From positions 1 to 64,000 of the forward strand of contig JARBJD010000149.1 of the NCBI GenBank assembly GCA_033064195.1: a stretch of 64,000 nucleotides of DNA. The letters are read 5' to 3'. The position numbers and the translations under genes are program-made. Under the pieces are notes generated by a model. That model saw only the letters and a list, made by a program, of their open reading frames with translations, did no database searches and was not told the origin of the DNA. Below, one piece after another: positions 22,245 to 34,199 of this stretch; position 1 is the first letter of the stretch, and the number at the start of each line of letters is the position of its first letter. This DNA is from Blattamonas nauphoetae. Taxonomy: Eukaryota > Preaxostyla > Oxymonadida.

Positions 22245-25072
22245 CGTTCCCGAAGGCTCTCACCAATGCAGACGATGTCGAGCTGAAGGATCTTCTCAAA
22301 CTCCACGAAGCTTCACAGCCAATTGAGATTGTTGACTATATGTTGGTCTTTGAAAATACAGAGCATCCATCGTTCAAAGAGAAAGAGACAAAAATCCTTG
22401 AAGAGGCAGCCGTATGGAATCTTCTGTTCTCTACCCCGCATTCTCTCACTCATCACATCCATTCTCATCTCGAATATCCAGAAGAAAAAATCTAAAGAAA
22501 AAAACCGAAGACAGACACGTTATCAAGCGCCTGCTCGAACGTCTGTGCTAAAAGTGGTAGACCTCCCGGAGAACCTCGAATGCGATGCTAACAAAAGTGC
22601 TGGAGACTTGGTTGACGACGAGATTGCACAGATCCGGCTGGAACAGTCGAGAGAACGACGAGAACACCAACAGACCAAAAGTACGAAAAAGCAGTAAAAG
22701 AGGCTGAAATGGCAGAGGTCGCACAAACTGAAAACAACGATGATGTCAACGAGGTGGCACTCTTTTCCAAGTCGAAGCAGAAGACCAGCAAAGACATTGA
22801 GAAAGTCAAGCAGCTCATCATGACCAAGCTCGCAGACCGAAGAATCGCTTTCGACGAACAGAAGAGCGTTGACGGAAAGAACATTCTTCTTCGAATTTCT
22901 GCCATATTTGAGGCCTTGTGTATCGAAGCGGAACGTCTCCACATCAAAAAGGTTCTCAAAGAAGAGTTCGTCACGAACGAAGATGACACCGGCATCATCG
23001 AATTCACCGTTCAGCACAGAAAAGATTTTCCGGGGATTGATCGGCCAAATGTGTTTTTCTACCCTTCCGAGCGAAAGTGACTTGCCTGGTCGCTCCTCAC
23101 TTCCATAGAGGTTACCAACGACGATAAATTTGGAGACATTCCCTTTGGGGACAGCCTCATCCCTCAAGTCGGTGTGGAAGTGGTACAAGTTCGGGCTAGG
23201 AACGCCACCCAATGCACTTGCCAGCTATTTCGGTTGAGAGGGTTGCAGCACAGTTCGCGTTCAACGAATACCTCATCAAGTCACTCTCCATCCTCGCATT
23301 GGTTGGGATCGTCGTCTTCGTCCTCGACCAGGTGGACAGGACAGGCACTGCACGAACAATTGCGTAGCTCGTCGATGTTGTCATCATCTTCGTCCGGTCT
23401 TCCATTTTCGACCGTCTCTGGCGCCGAAAGAACGCGCGCAGCCTGTACGACACAAACTCCCTCAAACCAACCGAGCCAGACATGATCCGACCCGTGTTCA
23501 TCGGAAAGATGCAGTTCTCAGACATCACCGGCCACACCGAACGTGTCTACCCCACCCGACTCAAAGTGTGTCGGACAGTGGTAAGCTGGATCGTCAGTGC
23601 CATCTTCCTCGCTCTCTCGATTGCGGGGCAGTGGGCGACTGTGTTCTACGAGGCAGACCTTGTCAGCACATTTCATGTCCAGGCCGATTCGGAGGCTGTA
23701 CTGTTCCTCGTCCGATGCAAGCCTGGCCTGATCAACGGAGTGCTGCAGATGGTACTGTGGTCACTGTATGGACGAGTGGCGGTGTGGCTGACCGAGTTTG
23801 AGAATCACAAACGGTCGGAAAAGCACGAATTGTGGTATACGATGAAGATGGTTGTGTTTCTGCTGGTGAACTCGTCGTTCTCGTTCTTCATCATCTTGCC
23901 CAGAGCCGATCTGGGAAGAGCGTCCAACGAGGACGAGCTCTTCAAGCAGCTCACTCTTCGTGCGAACATCCTCCTCATCCTCCAGTTCCTGAAGAGGGAG
24001 CTCGGACACACTGTCATTGGCAATCTGATCGGGAGTGTCCCTGTGTGGAGGAGACGAGCACAAACACGACACTACGAACGGAAGAAGAGGGCGCTGTGAA
24101 GAACTTGGACGACGACCAGTCGCGCTTCAACACCCCAACACCCGGTATGGACCTGATGAGCCAAGACCTGTATAGCCAGACACAAAGCAGGCTGAACACA
24201 ATGGAGACAGCAGACGACGTGCGGGGGCGGAAGGGGAAGAAAGAAAAGTAGAAGAAGAAGGTCAGGCAGTCCACCAAAATGACTGTGGTGCCACGCGAGC
24301 TGATGCTGGAGCTGCGGGAGAAGCGGAGGGAGTTCAGGGAGTACGAGAACGAGTACAACAAACGCATGTCGGAAGTCGAGTTTGAGCAGTCGAAGGGCAA
24401 GTACGATTACGTGCAGCAGTATCTGGACAAGCTGAACTACATCCTGCAGATCGCCTTCTTCACTCCGATCTCGCCCCTCTCGTCCCTCGTGGCTCTCATC
24501 AGCGGCGTGCTCGACACCCTCTCCGCGCGGTACAAGCTGCTCAACACAAAGCAACACCCGATCCCGTCGACTCGCCCAAACACGTCGTGGATGGAAACGT
24601 CGATCACGACGATCATCTGGGCCTCCATCCCGCTCACCACACTCGAGCTGTATTACTGTTTCCGCGCCAAGCTGACCGACCTCTTCACGGGAGGCTACAC
24701 TCCAACCACTGCGACAACGCAGCGTTTGTTTTCTTCATCCAGTTTCTTGCTGCGTTGGCACTGGAGAACTTGTTTCTGGCAGTCCGTGCGGCGATTGCGC
24801 TGTCTGTCAGTGCGGTCCCGAGAATGGTGCGCAGATCGATCAAAGAGGACGAGGTGACTTACTTTCTCTTCCTCAAATTCATTTCCCTTTTCAGAAAATG
24901 TAAGAGGATATGCTCAGCCTTGTCAAATAAAACGATAAGAAGGAGCGTGAGAGGAAGCGATTCAAGACGGACATGGAGGAGTTCTACAGAAAACAAGAAG
25001 AACGGAAGAAGAAGCAAATCCTTGACATTCACCCCGAACTCAAGAAGAAAAAGCATCCTTAATCAAGGTGCT
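22245..25072 (+). pseudogene. Anoctamin/TMEM16-like gene, decayed
   Basis: TMEM16 proteins are ten-helix dimeric scramblases or chloride channels. The N-terminal cytosolic part is present (IEIVDYMLVFENTEHPSF), then ILLRISAIFEALCIEAERLH. The IRxYFGE-like start of helix 1 follows (ALASYF near 23220), with a first membrane helix after it. Next come YPTRLKVCRTVVSWIVSAIF, the hallmark GRVAVWLTEFENHKRSEKH and helices around 23850-24020. KLNYILQIAFFTPISPLSSL and a late helix plus basic coiled tail (24740-25072) complete it. A GT-AG intron lies at about 24855-24895 and another at about 22411-22479. Breaks include frame changes near 22680, 23085, 23230, 24050 and 24720, plus in-frame TAG near 23367 and 24249 and TAA near 24902 and 24932. 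The stop sites read naturally as CAG or CAA, suggesting C-to-T decay. Confidence 0.8.
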
Positions 25073-25229
25073 TTCCCTTCTTCATTTGGTGCGTATTAAT
25101 TTTCACATTTTAACTTGCTTCTAATCGATCCAACCCCTTTAACATATCTCACCTGGTTTCAGCTTTCTTTCTTCGTTTATCTTGTTTCTGTGCATTCTTC
25201 GATTCATTTCTTATGCACTCATGATTGTA

Positions 25230-25722
25230 GACTGCATCTGCTCAAATCGACACGGAATTCGGGGCGATCAAGCTGAAAGTGGGCTTCATCCTCATCTTCG
25301 ACGACATCATCGGGCTTAAGATGCAGCAGAGCATCTACCTGCGCTCAGAGGGTCTGACGTACCAGATGGAGTCAGAGAAGGAGCTTCCTATTCGCATATC
25401 TCTATTTTGTAGTCCGTCACATCAAACTTCTTTTATGTCGACTACTAACTTGTCCTTTCATCTCAGCTTATCCAAGCATATCCACACATCCCTACTGACA
25501 ACATATCTGAACAGAGTCTATGTTCTGGAGATTTTCAGCGAAGCCTATCATTCAAACCAGGTAACAGCCCGACCACATGGGATATATTCTTAATATGGAA
25601 TTCTTGATAATTCACGCTGTTTCTCTGTTATGTTCGTTCATTATTTGTCGTTCTTTCGGTCGCAGATCGGAGAGTCTACAATCAACATCCTGACGCAGGA
25701 TCGCAGCTGTCCGCACTGAATG
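25230..25722 (+). CDS. Possible exons of a small or partial gene, unknown
   Basis: A coding-like piece starts after a TGTAG acceptor near 25230 (IDTEFGAIKLKVGFILIFDD, then an acidic MESEKEL end). A second piece (NRVYVLEIFSEAYHSNQ) ends at a GTAACA donor at about 25560. A last exon after a CGCAG acceptor at about 25666 (IGESTINILTQDRSCPH) ends in TGA. Intron boundaries are plausible but unverified. No family is recognised. It may be a separate gene downstream of the anoctamin remnant. Confidence 0.35.
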
Positions 25723-25729
25723 ATCTCCA

Positions 25730-27350
25730 ACAAGAACACTTTTACGACAACAACGTCATTTGCCAGCTCAAAAGTCTGCTTTCCACTTCATCTTATTGAC
25801 CATTTTCTCTCCCATCGTCTCCATCCATTCCACAACAAACGTCATCAGTTGGTTGACCAAAGCTAAAACCACGCCCACTGCTACATCATCAAAGCCACAG
25901 ACTCCTTTGGCACAGAAAATAAAACAGAAGACACAAGTGTCTGCCACATCCCAAACACCCATCGCACTCCAACACGCCTGAATGCATCAATGAAGCTGAG
26001 TAATATTCATGGATCCAGTCAACCAGATTAAATCAGCTCTCTAAGCGCAGTCGACTCTGTGGCCATTGAGTTTGGTCATCAAGATATCCAAACGCTTCTT
26101 CAAATCAAGAAGTCGGCTGTTTTCGTTAATAGGATATACAATACTCTTGCCAAAATTCTTCGATCTGAATTATTGGGCGAGTTTGGGCACAGTTGCTGCT
26201 TGCTGGTTCAAATTGTCGCTGACGACAGTCCCAATGCGATTTCCACGATTCTAAAGAAGGATTGAACAGATCGCAGATCGAGAAATTGGAAGATTCCAAG
26301 TGGATAGTGTTGAGGATACATTTGTAGCGACGTGACATGTTACAAGGAACCACAGACTAGAGTAAACACCTCATCGAACAAAACACTCTCTCTGTCCTCG
26401 TTCGCGGACTTGAATGCCCCTAACTTGAACATTACAAATGCATCCATGATCCAATTGCACAAAATTATCCTTTCCAGCGTCCAGATGACACCTGACTTCG
26501 AACCACACACAGCTTAGAGAAAAGCGAGGATTCTGGAAGTCTCTCGTTCAATAACAACCAAGTCTCAACTGTTTCTCATTTTCCCGAATTCTTCATATCA
26601 TGGTAGTGTCAGTCATTTCACCTGATTGCTGCCCAAAATCTCCTTTTCTCCGAACAAGTTCCATCTCCGGCTAACACAATAGTGAGGCGATAAACGGCTC
26701 TTATTCATCATGTAATTGAAAGAATTTAGCGATGATGTCGTTCAAACGTGTTGTAACTGAAACTGTTTCCAAGAAATGATGGTCGATTGATTCTTGTTGT
26801 GTGAGACGTAAAACGATGGTGATTTCCGACTTTCAACTTATTAAATGAGTGAGTATGGTCTGTATGTTGCAATAAGCCGGTTTGGGTTTCATCATCTTAT
26901 CCTTCAGAGGCGAATGACGAGCAGATCAATCTTAGCTTTCTTGGTTCCTGAAGAGTCGGTATTCCAGATCTAAATGATCAGAAAAGATGTTCTTCTGTTC
27001 TGCATTTTTCGTAGTGACGGTATTAAGATTGTCAGGGAATGTGATCCATACTGGGAGTATCCGGTCTTCCTGTTGAGAATGATCCCCTTCTGTTGGTTGT
27101 GTGTGGACGCTGCTGTTCAATCGCTTTCGTTCCAAGCTGAGCAGAGGTGTTTTGGTGCCTGGGGCTTCTCCATCAATAATCTCCGACTCTGTCGGAGAGA
27201 GTCGATTGCCATTCAGCTTGCGAAGGGAGAATACGGCAGAGTGCAGAGGGTTGGGGTTTGGGAGAGGTTGGGGTCGAGAAGGATGGCTGGCGATGGGGTT
27301 TGCTGATGTGTTGAGATGAATGCAGGTGAAATGCTGCAGTAGACAGGAGG
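25730..27350. other. Spacer without a recognisable gene
   Basis: Only short open frames on both strands, none with a recognisable domain or exon chain. Confidence 0.5.
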
Positions 27351-27357
27351 GTTGATA

Positions 27358-28927
27358 CAGTCGGTCGGAATGTTGAGGAATTTGTAACTCGTCATGTCAA
27401 ACGTAAAACTGTAGAATTGCATTTTTCATCAAAAAGGAAAAAAGTGTCAAACCTCTGTCTGTCTCATGTGTCGACATTTGATTATCTTTCAAAATTTTCA
27501 TTCACAATTCCATACCAAGATTTCTACATCATTGTTGAGCACATTCTTCAACTTTTTTCGTGATCGTGTGCTGAGAGAATGAGGAGAGTATTCGATTGGA
27601 AAAAAGAAGACAACAAAGGACGATACCGGAACAACTCAGAGAAGACATAGGGTGCTGGGCGCATTCAAGGGTCTCGTACAACCAGCTTGGGAAAAATGAT
27701 GATCCAGTCGTGGAGGAAGAAAAGAGCGTATTTTCAAGGAATCAGAAAGCAGTGTACTATGCTTGATAAAAGAAGACAGTAGAAGAGAAATATCATGAAA
27801 TCAAACCTAAATTTTTGATAGAGAATCAGAGAAAACACATCGTTTGGAAATCCGAAGAGCAAACCCATCTGACTTTACTAGACTCGATTCAAAACAGATT
27901 GTCCAAATTTCAAGAAGTCTGAGGGGAGCTTGTTGAACAGTGATACACAGATTTGATGATGTTCAATTCGGTTCGCATATCCAATTTTGTCTCACAAAGT
28001 TCCATCCACTCCGGTTTATCAACACGAGTGGAGACGACTTTCAACAGAATGAGAGATTTGCATTGATGTCTGGAACTAATTGGTTTGCCGTCTTACTAAT
28101 TTTGCCAGCCAACAATGTGAATTTCTGAAATCTACACAATTTTGACTCTATTTTCATCTCAAACTTTGAAAGTACAACTTCAAAGAAATAAAACGGCAAA
28201 CCAAATAGTTCCAGACATCAATGCAAATCTCTCATTCTGTTGAAAGTCGTCTCCACTCGTGTTGATAAACCGGAGTGGATGGAACTTTGTGAGACAAAAT
28301 TGGATATGCGAACCGAATTGAACATCATCAAATCTGTGTATCACTGTTCAACAAGCTCCCCTCAGACTTCTTGAAATTTGGACAATCTGTTTTGAATCGA
28401 GTCTAGTAAAGTCAGATGGGTTTGCTCTTCGGATTTCCAAACGATGTGTTTTCTCTGATTCTCTATCAAAAATTTAGGTTTGATTTCATGATATTTCTCT
28501 TCTACTGTCTTCTTTTATCAAGCATAGTACACTGCTTTCTGATTCCTTGAAAATACGCTCTTTTCTTCCTCCACGACTGGATCATCATTTTTCCCAAGCT
28601 GGTTGTACGAGACCCTTGAATGCGCCCAGCACCCTATGTCTTCTCTGAGTTGTTCCGGTATCGTCCTTTGTTGTCTTCTTTTTTCCAATCGAATACTCTC
28701 CTCATTCTCTCAGCACACGATCACGAAAAAAGTTGAAGAATGTGCTCAACAATGATGTAGAAATCTTGGTATGGAATTGTGAATGAAAATTTTGAAAGAT
28801 AATCAAATGTCGACACATGAGACAGACAGAGGTTTGACACTTTTTTCCTTTTTGATGAAAAATGCAATTCTACAGTTTTACGTTTGACATGACGAGTTAC
28901 AAATTCCTCAACAATCCGACCGACTGT
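27358..28927. mobile_element. Fold-back element with about 735 bp arms, TA target duplication
   Basis: The left arm (27358-28091) and right arm (28192-28927) are near-identical inverted copies around a spacer of about 100 bp. The ends read CAGTCGGTCGGA and its complement, flanked by TA on each side (27356-27357 and 28928-28929). CAGT ends with a TA duplication are typical of Tc1/mariner elements. No transposase is encoded in the arms or spacer, so the element is non-autonomous. Few mismatches between the arms suggest a young age or gene conversion. Confidence 0.8.
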
Positions 28928-28929
28928 AA

Positions 28930-29604
28930 CAGACGGCTGCTAAATCGACGGAAATAAAAGCGAGGACAATGTGATTCCCTTTGTCTGCGAAAGATGGGTG
29001 AGAAGGAAGCTTGACGAGGAAGCTGTGAAATGGATCATCAGTGGCAGGGCTGTCTGCGTGTTGGCAAAGAAAAAGCCGAATTCATGTCCCTCTACATCAT
29101 TGGGTGATGATACTGGGGATGGGAAGCGTTCTTTCCGCAGGACAGTGGCGGTGGGAATGATCCATTTCATCGGTTTCGAAGGAATGAAAATGAAAGGGTT
29201 TGTGGGAGCTGATTCTAACAATTTGGACTAATGCGCGAATGTGCTCAGGGAGCGGATGGAAATACGACAGGAAGCGCTGTAATAAAAAGATGTTTTACTG
29301 GGATGAAATTGACGTCTTCCTGGGTCATAAGCAAACTTTCGTTCTGTGTTTCTTATTTTTTCTGTTCGCTGTTGTCGAAAAGACGAGGACTGGCTGGATC
29401 ATACAGGTGGAATGCATGTTGAGCGACGTCAGAGTCGAGAATGATGTTGACGGAGGAAATCCCATCAAATTGAGGTTTGGGTTTTACCGGTGTGAAATAG
29501 TGGGTTATATCGGTGTGAAATAGTGGAGAAGACGGCTCTGAATGGAATGTGAAATCGAGAAAGACGAAACGTTGTTATGAAGAGGGTGAGGGCTGTTGGA
29601 GAGG
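28930..29604. other. Spacer, possible remnant of a host surface-protein gene
   Basis: Open frames of about 90 codons overlap on both strands at 28940-29231. The minus-strand one (PMKWIIPTATVLRKERF) is reminiscent of local beta-rich host proteins but too short to assign. Confidence 0.3.
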
Positions 29605-30265
29605 TGAGGTGGGTACATTCAGGTTGATTGGAGGGAAGAGTGGGCATAATGAGGTTGATTGGAGGGAAGAGTGGGCATAATGAGGTTGATTGGAGGGGAA
29701 GAGTGGGCATAATGAGGTCGATTGGAGGGGAAGAGTGGGCATAATGAGGTTGATTGGAGGGGAAGAGTGGGCATAATGAGGTTGATTGGAGGGGAAGAGT
29801 GGGCATAATGAGGTCGATTGGAGGGGAAGAGTGGGCATAATGAGGTTGATTGGAGGGGAAGAGTGGGCATAATGAGGTTGATTGGAGGGGAAGAGTGGGC
29901 ATAATGAGGTCGATTGGAGGGGAAGAGTGGGCATAATGAGGTCGATTGGAGGGAAGAGTGGGCATAATGAGGTTGATTGGAGGGAAGAGTGGGCATAATG
30001 AGGTTGATTGGAGGGAAGAGTGGGCATAATGAGGTTGATTGGAGGGAAGAGTGGGCATAATGAGGTTGATTGGAGGGGAAGAGTGGGCATAATGAGGTTG
30101 ATTGGAGGTGGGAAGAGGGCAATACGAGGTCGATTGGAGGTGGGAAGAGGGCAATGCGAGGTCGATTGGAGGTGGGAAGAGGGCAATACGAGGTCGATTG
30201 GAGGTGGGAAGAGGGTCGTTCGAGATGGATTGGAGGTGGGAAGAGGACAATGCGAGGTTGATTTA
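29605..30265. repeat. Minisatellite C, 32 bp unit, G-rich on +
   Basis: Tandem units of GAGGTTGATTGGAGGGGAAG followed by AGTGGGCATAAT, about fifteen near-identical copies. They pass into a variant block with GGTGGGAAGAGGGCAATACG at 30105-30260. Frames of 240-260 codons on the minus strand are repeat translations. The array ends about 40 bp before the 5' part of transposon copy 2. Confidence 0.94.
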
Positions 30266-30299
30266 CAGAGCTGATGTGGTTGAACATATGAACGAAAAC

Positions 30300-30524
30300 T
30301 GACTTGTGGGTTGATTGAGACCTTTGTTGTCTCTTTGTGTCGCATCCCAACACATTTTCTCTAGAAACCTAAAACTAACTATCCCATCAAGAATTTCCTT
30401 CAGGATGCAAGAATACCTCTCAAAATCAGATTCGACAACAAGTACCCACGGGAAGGCGATTTATGACCTTCTCTTGAAACAGCATAGTGACTATCCAGCA
30501 GCTCCTCTCATCCGAGCTCTGGAT
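30300..30524 (+). mobile_element. DDE transposon copy 2, 5' part
   Basis: The first exon region of the transposon family of copy 1: STHGKAIYDLLLKQHSDYPA followed by APLIRALD. It stops at CTCTGGAT (30517-30524), where the hAT-type element begins. The sequence resumes at 36344 with the same eight bases and continues in the same order as copy 1. Confidence 0.8.
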
Positions 30525-30904
30525 TAGGCATGGGCAGTGGTCGGTCTGAAATGATCGAGTCCAGTCCCTAAAAATAAAAGAGTCGGCGACTTTTTTGAAG
30601 TGCCTTAGGGGTGGGCAGCGGTCGGTCCGACTGCTCGTCGACCGACCGACTGCTTTTTATCGGATGATCTGCCCCTTTTCATCAATTTCCGAAATGACTT
30701 CTCAATTTCAGCCAATACACTCTCTCACTTCGCTATATCGCTGTGTACAATGATGCTTTTTACAAATATGTCCCTAATCTCATCTCATTGTTCAGTTCCT
30801 TAGAAATATTCAAAGATTTTGCGTTGTGGGATCTCCTCTCTTATATGAAAGGATACTGATTTCATCATTTGTCATCAGCTCTTTAATTCACATTGACAGC
30901 CAAT

Positions 30905-32620
30905 TTTCATTGTCTCCCAATCTCGAAATTAACAGTGTTCTGAACAGTCGGTCGCTCCTTCCACGAGTCTCCGATGAACACGATCCGCTTGAGTCTGTCG
31001 GACGTCCCTTCCCTCACCCACTCGAACAGACACTCGACACACGTAAACAGAAACTGGGCATGTGCGACGGAGTCGACAGCGTCGGTGGGCGTTGGGAAGA
31101 GAGGATCGGGTGTTTGTTCTGCCTGTGGAGGGTTGTCGTCGTCCCTGTCCTTCTGCATTGCTTCCGCTTCTGCCTCTACCTCTTCCTTCTCCAACCCTCC
31201 ATCCACCAGACTCTTCCCCGCCCCTTCGAAAAAGGCGTTGAACGGGAACTCTGCAGCGACGTCCAAGTTCTCCTCGCACTCCTCCCACAGCTGCTCGAAG
31301 TTCTCCCACACATTCTTCACGGCGTAGTCGAAGAAGCACTCCGCCGTCTCGCAGCTCTGACCGACAGCCTCGCCTGGTCCTCCAAGCGACCATGCCAACA
31401 CCTTCACCAGCTCCAGACAGCGCAGTCGACGCAGCAACATGTTGTCGACGCAGCTTCTTTCGAAAAGCGGTGGTTCAGTTTGAGTGTTTCAGTGCCGTGC
31501 CCGATTCGCACGAAGTCGCGTGTCTGGACGGCGAGGGAGAGAGCGGTTTTGAAGAGCTCGTTGAGGGCGGAGTTGGAGTGGACGAGGACAAGCACACACT
31601 CGTTCGGGTGGAGTGTGAGGAGCGACGAGATGATGTGGCTGACCACTCGCGTCTTTCCCGTCCCTGGCGCTCCGTCGATCAGTGTGAGGCCGTGTTTCAG
31701 TCCACTCGACACCGCATCCAACTGCGACCCGCTCAGCTCGTACGCAATCCTCTCCCGCTCAGCCAGCATCGCATATTCTTCCCCTCTCGACAGCAGCTTT
31801 TAATTTGTGGCTGAAGCGTTGAACGAACAAGAAGTCGTCGTTCTGAACATTCCCGTCCTCGTCCTCCACTCCAATAACCTCAGCACTTCGCACAGCTCGC
31901 GGAAGGTGAGGTTTTCAGTGTCGGTTTGTTCTTGTGGCTGGACATCTGTCAGCAAAGACATAACATCTTGTCATTTGAGTGAACCTCACTGCGCTCTTGT
32001 GGCAGCGTCGAGCGAGCGAATGTTAATTTCAATCTCACTCCGCATGAAAGATGGGCAGCTCTCGCCCACCTTCTCTCGGCTCACTTCAGTCAAATTGAAC
32101 CCGCCGATGGGAAGGGCGGTTGGAGTTTGTGATGTGAACTCCACAGAATCTTCCAAGTCCTCGCGGATGGTGTGGGCAGATTCGTAGCTGAAGAGATTGT
32201 AGTTGCGGAGGAGGTAGTCGTGCAGAGTGAGGTATTGCAGGGAGAGCTTGGGGAGGGCGAGGACGTGCTCGTGGTGGAATGTCGACGGGGGAAGAAGGTT
32301 TGTGTCCCAAAGCATGCGTTCTGTCGGGAAGAGTGGCATTTTCTTGAAGAGGGTGACTTGGGAAGGCTTTCGCGTGAACTGTTCGGCGATGAGCTTGATC
32401 AGGACTTTTTTGAGAGTGATAGCTTCCCGCTCTTCTCGTTCGCATCTACATTGTCTTCGTCGGTGCCGATGACGTCCAAGTTCCCTGCTAATCGACCGAG
32501 AGATATGTGTTTGGCAAACATGAGCACATCAAGAGTCTTCAGTAGATGAAAGTGTGAGATGGAAGGTTTGGCGTGGAACATGTGGATTGAAAAGGAAACG
32601 TGGCAATGTTTCATTGTTTT
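30905..32620 (-). pseudogene. AQR: Aquarius (intron-binding spliceosomal helicase) fragment inside the hAT element
   Basis: Aquarius is an SF1 RNA helicase that joins the spliceosome at the intron branch region. In order on minus come a helical piece ending in KVLIKLIAEQF, then MPLFPTERMLWDTN and LALPKLSLQYLTLHDYLLRN. After a candidate 43-nt intron (about 31928-31970) comes the ATPase start GLTLIDGAPGTGKTRVV (Walker A), then ALNELF, RIGHG and SCETAECFFDYAVKNVWENF. It ends in RLKRIVFIGDSW, equivalent to helicase motif II/III surroundings. A stretch of about 300 residues before the Walker motif is missing compared with the family. A 1-nt frame change lies near 31440. The C-terminal half is absent, ending about 300 bp from the left TIR. 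It is a captured gene fragment and not a working gene. Confidence 0.85.
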
Positions 32621-33039
32621 GAATTTCTTCTCCTTTTCTCTTCGTAATTCTCCTGCAATTCCGTGGTAGACTCGTTCACACGATCTTCTGTCATCAGTTC
32701 ATGGTCTTCGTTATGAGCCTTCAAATCATCAACATCAACCACTTTTTCATCATCTTTTTCCTTTCTATTCCAATTTGCGTCGTTTTTGTCGTTCTGGATG
32801 AAGGAAAAAATCCAGGACCGACGTGCAGAAGAACAACTGTCTTGATTAGAGAACAAACATCGAAAATGACAAGAAAGACACACTCTGTAGAAGAAAATGA
32901 GGTATCGTTGACATGGTTGAGGATCATGTCATGATCTGACCTGGTAGTGGGACAATTAGTTTAATGTGATTGATCCTGAGTGAAAGCAATAAAGAAGTGT
33001 GGAGAAGAAAAAGAGTACCATTGTTCTATTATATAAATC

Positions 33040-33655
33040 CATTGAAATGCAGTCAGAACGAAGTTGAAGAGTCGGTGTCGGTCGGACAGGCCAACTTTTT
33101 GTCCGATGTTGGGGAAGGACAGACCGACTCAGGGACTCTTGATCCACGGCATTTCGCTCTTTATTATTGTGAAAAATGAGATGAATAAATTGTAGAGATG
33201 ATGTGAATTAAAAATGAGAAAAAGAGAGGAATAAAGTGACTTTGGCGGGTTTCGATCCTGGGTCAGGGGATCAAAAAACTACTGTTCTACCACTCGACTA
33301 AAGGGCACTTCAAAAAAGTCGCCGACTCTTTTATTTTTAGGGACTGGACTCGACCTTTTCAGACCGACCACTGCCCACCCCTAAAGTGCCTTTTAGTCGA
33401 GTGGTAGCACGGAAGCTTTTTGCTCCCCGGACCCAGGATCGAATCTCGCCAGCGTCACTTTTTTATTCTTCTTTTCTCATTTTTGATTCACAACATCTCT
33501 ATATTTTCTTCATCTCATTTTTAACGAAATTAATGTTCAACACGTCGTAGATCAAGAGTCCCTGAGTCGGTCTGTCCTTCCCCAACATCGGACAAAAAGT
33601 CGGCCTGACCGACTGACTCCGACTCCTTCTCTTCGTTCTCACACCTTTTCCACTC
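33040..33655. repeat. Imperfect inverted repeat with a tRNA-like head in each arm
   Basis: The left arm (about 33040-33313) and right arm (about 33384-33655) are diverged inverted copies around about 70 bp. The centre contains a hAT end (CCACTGCCCACCCCTA near 33387). Each arm has a tRNA-like unit with TAGTCGAGTGGTAG (A box) and GGATCGAA (B box), minus at 33241-33313 and plus at 33387-33462. Arm sequence beyond them shares CCCTGAGTCGGTCTGTCC. It lies inside the hAT composite. Confidence 0.75.
33387..33462 (+). repeat. tRNA-like unit, right arm of the palindrome
   Basis: AGTG...CACT ends can pair, the D-arm-like TAGTCGAGTGGTAGCAC and T-arm-like GGATCGAATC are at tRNA spacing, and the anticodon loop would be around CTTTTTG. 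Mispaired T and acceptor stems argue for a tRNA-derived repeat and against a working gene. Confidence 0.45.
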
Positions 33656-34199
33656 ACCCAGATTATGATGAAATGGTGTTTTATTTCTTTTTCATCATTT
33701 CCATCCTCTTTCTCTTCATTTTATTCTCCAAAGATGTCGCGATCCAGCCCAACTCGGAAATGGGCATGATGCGAAGAGAAAACGAATTTTCACAACATCA
33801 GTAGGCCTTTCCATTATTTTTAAGCTCGTATCAACCTCTTTCTCATCATTTTTGTGAAGACAGAGGGATCTCAGCCATCTCCATACTATCTCACCCGACG
33901 GTGATGAAAAACGGAACACTGTGTGTCTTTTGGGAATGAATCAGCACAGACTGAGTGCTTAGTACTCATTTAATATCGTGGCACAGATCTAGACCTTCCT
34001 TACTCCTGACAACAGCCACCTTCTGCCGATCTCCTCGCTCGTGACCGTGTATTCGCCTGTCTCTCGTTCGATGCATGTCTTTGGATGTCGAACTTCCAAC
34101 CGGATGGAGAACAAGTTGTGGGCTTTCTCCTTCTCCCAACATTCATGATCGGTCGTGACGACTGAATCGTCGCGTTTAAACCTCGCTATTTGCACTCAG

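Noticed and set aside
22245-25072. Reassignment of TAA and TAG to glutamine, as reported in the oxymonad Streblomastix
   Set aside because: In-frame TAA and TAG read as Gln in the anoctamin remnant, but the intact 1325-codon and 569-codon genes use only CAA and CAG, and frameshifts also break the anoctamin gene. Decay is simpler.
27358-28927. Palindrome as a pure amplification or assembly artefact
   Set aside because: TA duplication and transposon-like CAGT ends at both borders would not be expected from a chimeric inversion, although read support should still be checked.
29465-30353. Minus-strand frames of 244-261 codons
   Set aside because: Repeat translation of minisatellite C.
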